DNA of 64,000 bases from the NCBI GenBank assembly GCA_033439265.1, contig JAVTVX010000024.1, positions 1,922,001 to 1,986,000 of the forward strand, given 5' to 3'. The stretch is from Dillenia suffruticosa (Eukaryota > Streptophyta > Magnoliopsida > Dilleniales > Dilleniaceae). This document shows, piece after piece, positions 61,058 through 64,000 of this stretch (position 1 is the stretch's first letter; every line of letters begins with the position of its first letter). The translations under genes were made by a program, and so were the position numbers. The notes beneath the pieces are model-generated. The model was not told where the DNA came from and did not search any database. It saw only the letters and a list, made by a program, of their open reading frames with translations.

Positions 61058-64000
61058 ATGTCTTCAATTCCACCGTTTCCGTCTCCATGTCGAAACCCAA
61101 AACCCTCATTTCCCCAAATTCGACTTCCCAACAAGATCAACAACTTAATCAAGTCTCATTGCAACCCTCGATTCAGAACAGTTGAATCCGTTTCCAAACT
61201 CGATTCCATTCCTGTTACTCACACTTCCTCGAATTCGAATTCTTCGCCCCCAATTGCAATGTCTTCTTCTTCTGCATTGGATTCGACTACGAAGAATTCG
61301 AAAAGGGTTTGTCTCTTCTACTGTGCGGAGACCAAGGCTTTAGCCGAGAGAGTTGCTGCTCAGTCTGATGCTATTGAGCTTCGTACAATTACCTGGAGGT
61401 ACATTAAAATTCTGGGTCTTTATTTTTTTTTTCTTTTCCTCTTGTGAAATTCGTACTTTGAGACTGTATTGACTAATTGGTAAAACGGTATTAAGGATTA
61501 TTTGTATGATTAGGGGTGTACTTTCGGTTTGAGGCTTCCTTTTCTGGAACCATTGGTCCTTCCTAGCATTTATCATTTTCCTCATTTGATTAATGATGGT
61601 ACCTAACAAGAGAAAAATACACTTAGATGGTGCCAAAGTCAACAGATGTTGGTTTTAAATGGGATGATGTAGTTTTTATGTAGATTTAAGTTGAACAATT
61701 CTGGGATTTTTCCCCCTCTTGTGAATTTTGTACTTTGAGAATGAAGTGACTAATTGGTACAATCGTGTTTAGGATAATTTGTGTGATTATGGGAGTACTT
61801 TGGATTTGAGTTTGCTTTTTCTTTCTTTTGGTCCTTCCTAGCATATTTTATGTTCCTCGTTTGATGGATGTCCGTGCCTAACAAGAGAACAATACACCGA
61901 CATAGTGCCAAAATCAGCAGACGTTGGTTTTTGTGTATGGTACGATGTAGCTGATTATTAGCCTGTTGAAATATGGTTAATGTTGATAGCTATATCCATC
62001 ATGTCGATTAGACATAACACAATTTGAAAGTTTGCAACTTACAATAGCTTAAAATTTTTCACCACTCTGTTGTAATGTGTGTAGACTGGTGTCCAGGGTC
62101 CATGTTTGTGCTTCATGGGTTAGTATGTTTTAATATGCAGCTATGGTTTAAGGGAAAATCACGACTACTACATAGGAACTTCAGAAGCAAGTGTGATTCT
62201 TTACAGCAATAAAAGAAAATATGATTTATGCTGTCACTGATTTAGCACCATTAAATTGGTTAGCATATGAATATATGTTTTGCAGTCTATGGACAGATCA
62301 CATGTTTGTTACTGCATCGAAATATATGAATATATGTTTTGCGGTCTTTGGACAAATCACATGTTTGTTACTGCATCGAAATTTGAACCTTGGACCTAAT
62401 TAGGATGGTTTTACATCTTCAACAGTCCGTAGAATAGGTTCCATGGTATCAATCTCTTGTCGCTACTTCTGAATGCTTGAGTGTGCAGAGGTGACTCTCC
62501 ACCTAGTTTTTATGACCATTACGAGACATAGTTTTTATTTTTGACAATCAAAAATCAAAAGAACAGAAACCACTGCCTGCATTATAGTGGATTGTTTGAT
62601 TGTGTGGAGACAAAGACAAGACTTTTCTATGCGAAATGATTTAAAACCTATTTGGGATATAATAAAGTCAACTTTATTACCGAGATTTTGTGTTTAAATC
62701 TAAGTCAATACTATGGCTGTCATTCTTCGCTTTTTGTTTGTCTGACATCTGAAGTCATTTAGGTCTTTGCCTTTTGCCTGACATGTTTGATATCGAGGAA
62801 ATCTTTAGGACATTTGAAGATGGATTCCCCAACATATTCATATCCAATGCCCAAGGTATCCGTGGACAGCATGTAGCTTTTTTGGCCTCGTTCAGCTCTC
62901 CTGGTGTAATTTTTGAGCAGCTCTCTGTTATCTATGCATTGCCAAAGCTGTTTGTCTCCTCATTTACGCTTGTCCTGCCATTTTTCCCCACTGGCACATC
63001 AGAACGTATGGAGGAGGAGGGTGACGTCGCAACAGCTTTTACTTTAGCTAGAATCTTGTCCAACATTCCTAATTCAAGAGGAGGACCCACAAGTTTAGTA
63101 ATTTTTGATATCCATGCATTGCAGGTCTGCTCTAAGCATTTTTTCCTTATAAAGTTAGCTTCATCCAGCAACTTGCATCTGGGGATTCTAAACTGATCCC
63201 TGCCTTTTGCATTTCTAATTGTAATATCATCTAAGTTGCCTAACTTCGTCTTTTTGTTGTATCCCAGGAGAGATTCTACTTTGGTGATAATATCTTACCC
63301 TGTTTCGAGAGTGGGATACCTTTGTTGAAGAAAAGGCTGCAACAACTTCCTGATTCAGATAATGTAAGAATTTTGGGAACAGGCTATGTATATATATACA
63401 TGTATACCATGTGCAATTTCTTAGCTATTTTCAAGAAGATACAGCTATACAATTTCTTAGCTATGTAGCTTCGTCCTGCTCAAAATTGAGTAGTAACCCA
63501 AGTTATATGTTCAGGTGCATTGCATGATGACATAGGAATTAAGATGTCTTAGTATTGACATTTATAATAGCTCGGTATTTCTGTTTTCTGATGATCTTGA
63601 TGGATTTCCTTTCTCACATTCTTCTACATCTTTTTCTCCTGTAGATATCCATAGCTTTCCCTGATGATGGTGCTTGGAAGAGATTCCATAAGCAATTGCA
63701 GCATTTCCCTACGGTAAGGCTACTAGAGTTGTCTATCAAGGATGTTTATAAGGGTCATTGCCTTAACATGACTCTGGAAAATAATATGGTGATTTGTAAT
63801 TCAGTCAACACACTGCCTATTATTTATTTGAGTCAATGAGCTGTTCTGGAAAAGTGATTGAAGGCGTGCCTCTACTTGCATTGGTATTGTGCCATCTTAG
63901 TGGCAAATATGCACAGAAGGTCTGTTTATTGTTGTAGTTTGATTTGGTGAGTTTTTCTTTTAGTAGTCAACCAGTTTCATTACAATACTCTGTATTTGGA
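61058..64000 (+). CDS. PRS3: Ribose-phosphate pyrophosphokinase (PRS3 type), first four exons
   Basis: PRPP synthetase makes 5-phosphoribosyl-1-pyrophosphate from ribose-5-phosphate and ATP for nucleotide, His and Trp synthesis. Exons in the window: 61058-61398, 62809-63124, 63268-63363, 63645-63713, all in phase; the gene continues past the edge. The first 67 residues are Ser/Pro/Asn-rich and basic, consistent with a chloroplast transit peptide as in Arabidopsis PRS3. Then follow [97 protein letters not shown] and [18 protein letters not shown], diagnostic of the plant PRS3/PRS4 class. A second in-frame ATG (61259) precedes the conserved part and could start an untargeted form. Confidence 0.93.
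61441..61951. repeat. Tandem duplication in PRS3 intron 1
   Basis: A block of about 230 bases starting CTTGTGAAATTCGTACTTTG at 61441 recurs from 61728 (CTTGTGAATTTTGTACTTTG). Shared anchors are TGACTAATTGGTA, GGTCCTTCCTAGCAT and CCTAACAAGAGAA. Identity is about three quarters by eye, so it is old. Confidence 0.85.
62265..62382. repeat. 59-bp tandem duplication in PRS3 intron 1
   Basis: ATATGAATATATGTTTTGC to CTGCATCGAA occurs at 62265-62323 and 62324-62382 with about three differences. Confidence 0.9.

Overview
The window is nuclear DNA of a flowering plant, almost certainly a eudicot. The genes are interrupted by AT-rich GT..AG introns, the encoded families are plant-specific (ARO armadillo protein, SIAMESE-related CDK inhibitor, S1 self-incompatibility homolog, CHX antiporter), and the gaps carry tRNA-derived SINEs, LINE relics, a hAT element and many GA/CT/TA microsatellites. 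No species could be assigned. No bacterial, organellar or rDNA sequence, CRISPR array, virus-like element or LTR retrotransposon was recognised.

Layout: 1.3-2.5 kb, LINE 3' relic and SINEs. 3.7-7.3 kb (-), MATE/DETOXIFICATION transporter, seven exons. 7.5-14 kb, AT-rich repeats and another LINE relic. 14.5-21.2 kb (+), peroxisomal copper amine oxidase of the CuAO3/CuAO-zeta type, twelve exons, 790 aa, C-terminal AKL. 23.5-25.4 kb (+), single-exon ARO4-like armadillo protein. 26.9-29.2 kb (-), F-box protein with Sel1 repeats. 31.4 kb, very short tRNA-type SINE. 32.8-34.4 kb, probable non-autonomous hAT element. 36 kb (-), SMR8-like CDK inhibitor. 38.8 kb, SINE with perfect target-site duplication. 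39.9 kb (+), S1-homolog secreted protein. 42-45.4 kb (+), CHX cation/H+ antiporter, with a broken copy of its first exon at 47.7 kb. 49.4-53.4 kb (-), glutamate:glyoxylate aminotransferase, thirteen exons, 481 aa, C-terminal SRM. 55.8-60.5 kb, LINE relics, including one LINE inserted in another. 61.1 kb to the window edge (+), first four exons of the PRS3-type PRPP synthetase.

Exon joins were worked out by hand from GT..AG sites, reading phase and family homology; every listed junction keeps frame. The genes do not form an obvious pathway cluster. Two of them (amine oxidase, glyoxylate aminotransferase) encode peroxisomal enzymes. From memory of the Arabidopsis map, two gene pairs here (F-box/Sel1 with glyoxylate aminotransferase; SMR8 with PRS3) are neighbours there too, which suggests an old conserved block. 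I found no clearly new biological system. The most useful observations are a uORF whose stop overlaps the ARO4 start, a perfect E2F palindrome upstream of the CDK inhibitor gene, a duplicated 5'-leader splice donor in the aminotransferase gene, several transposon insertions with readable target-site duplications, and a multi-copy SINE family.
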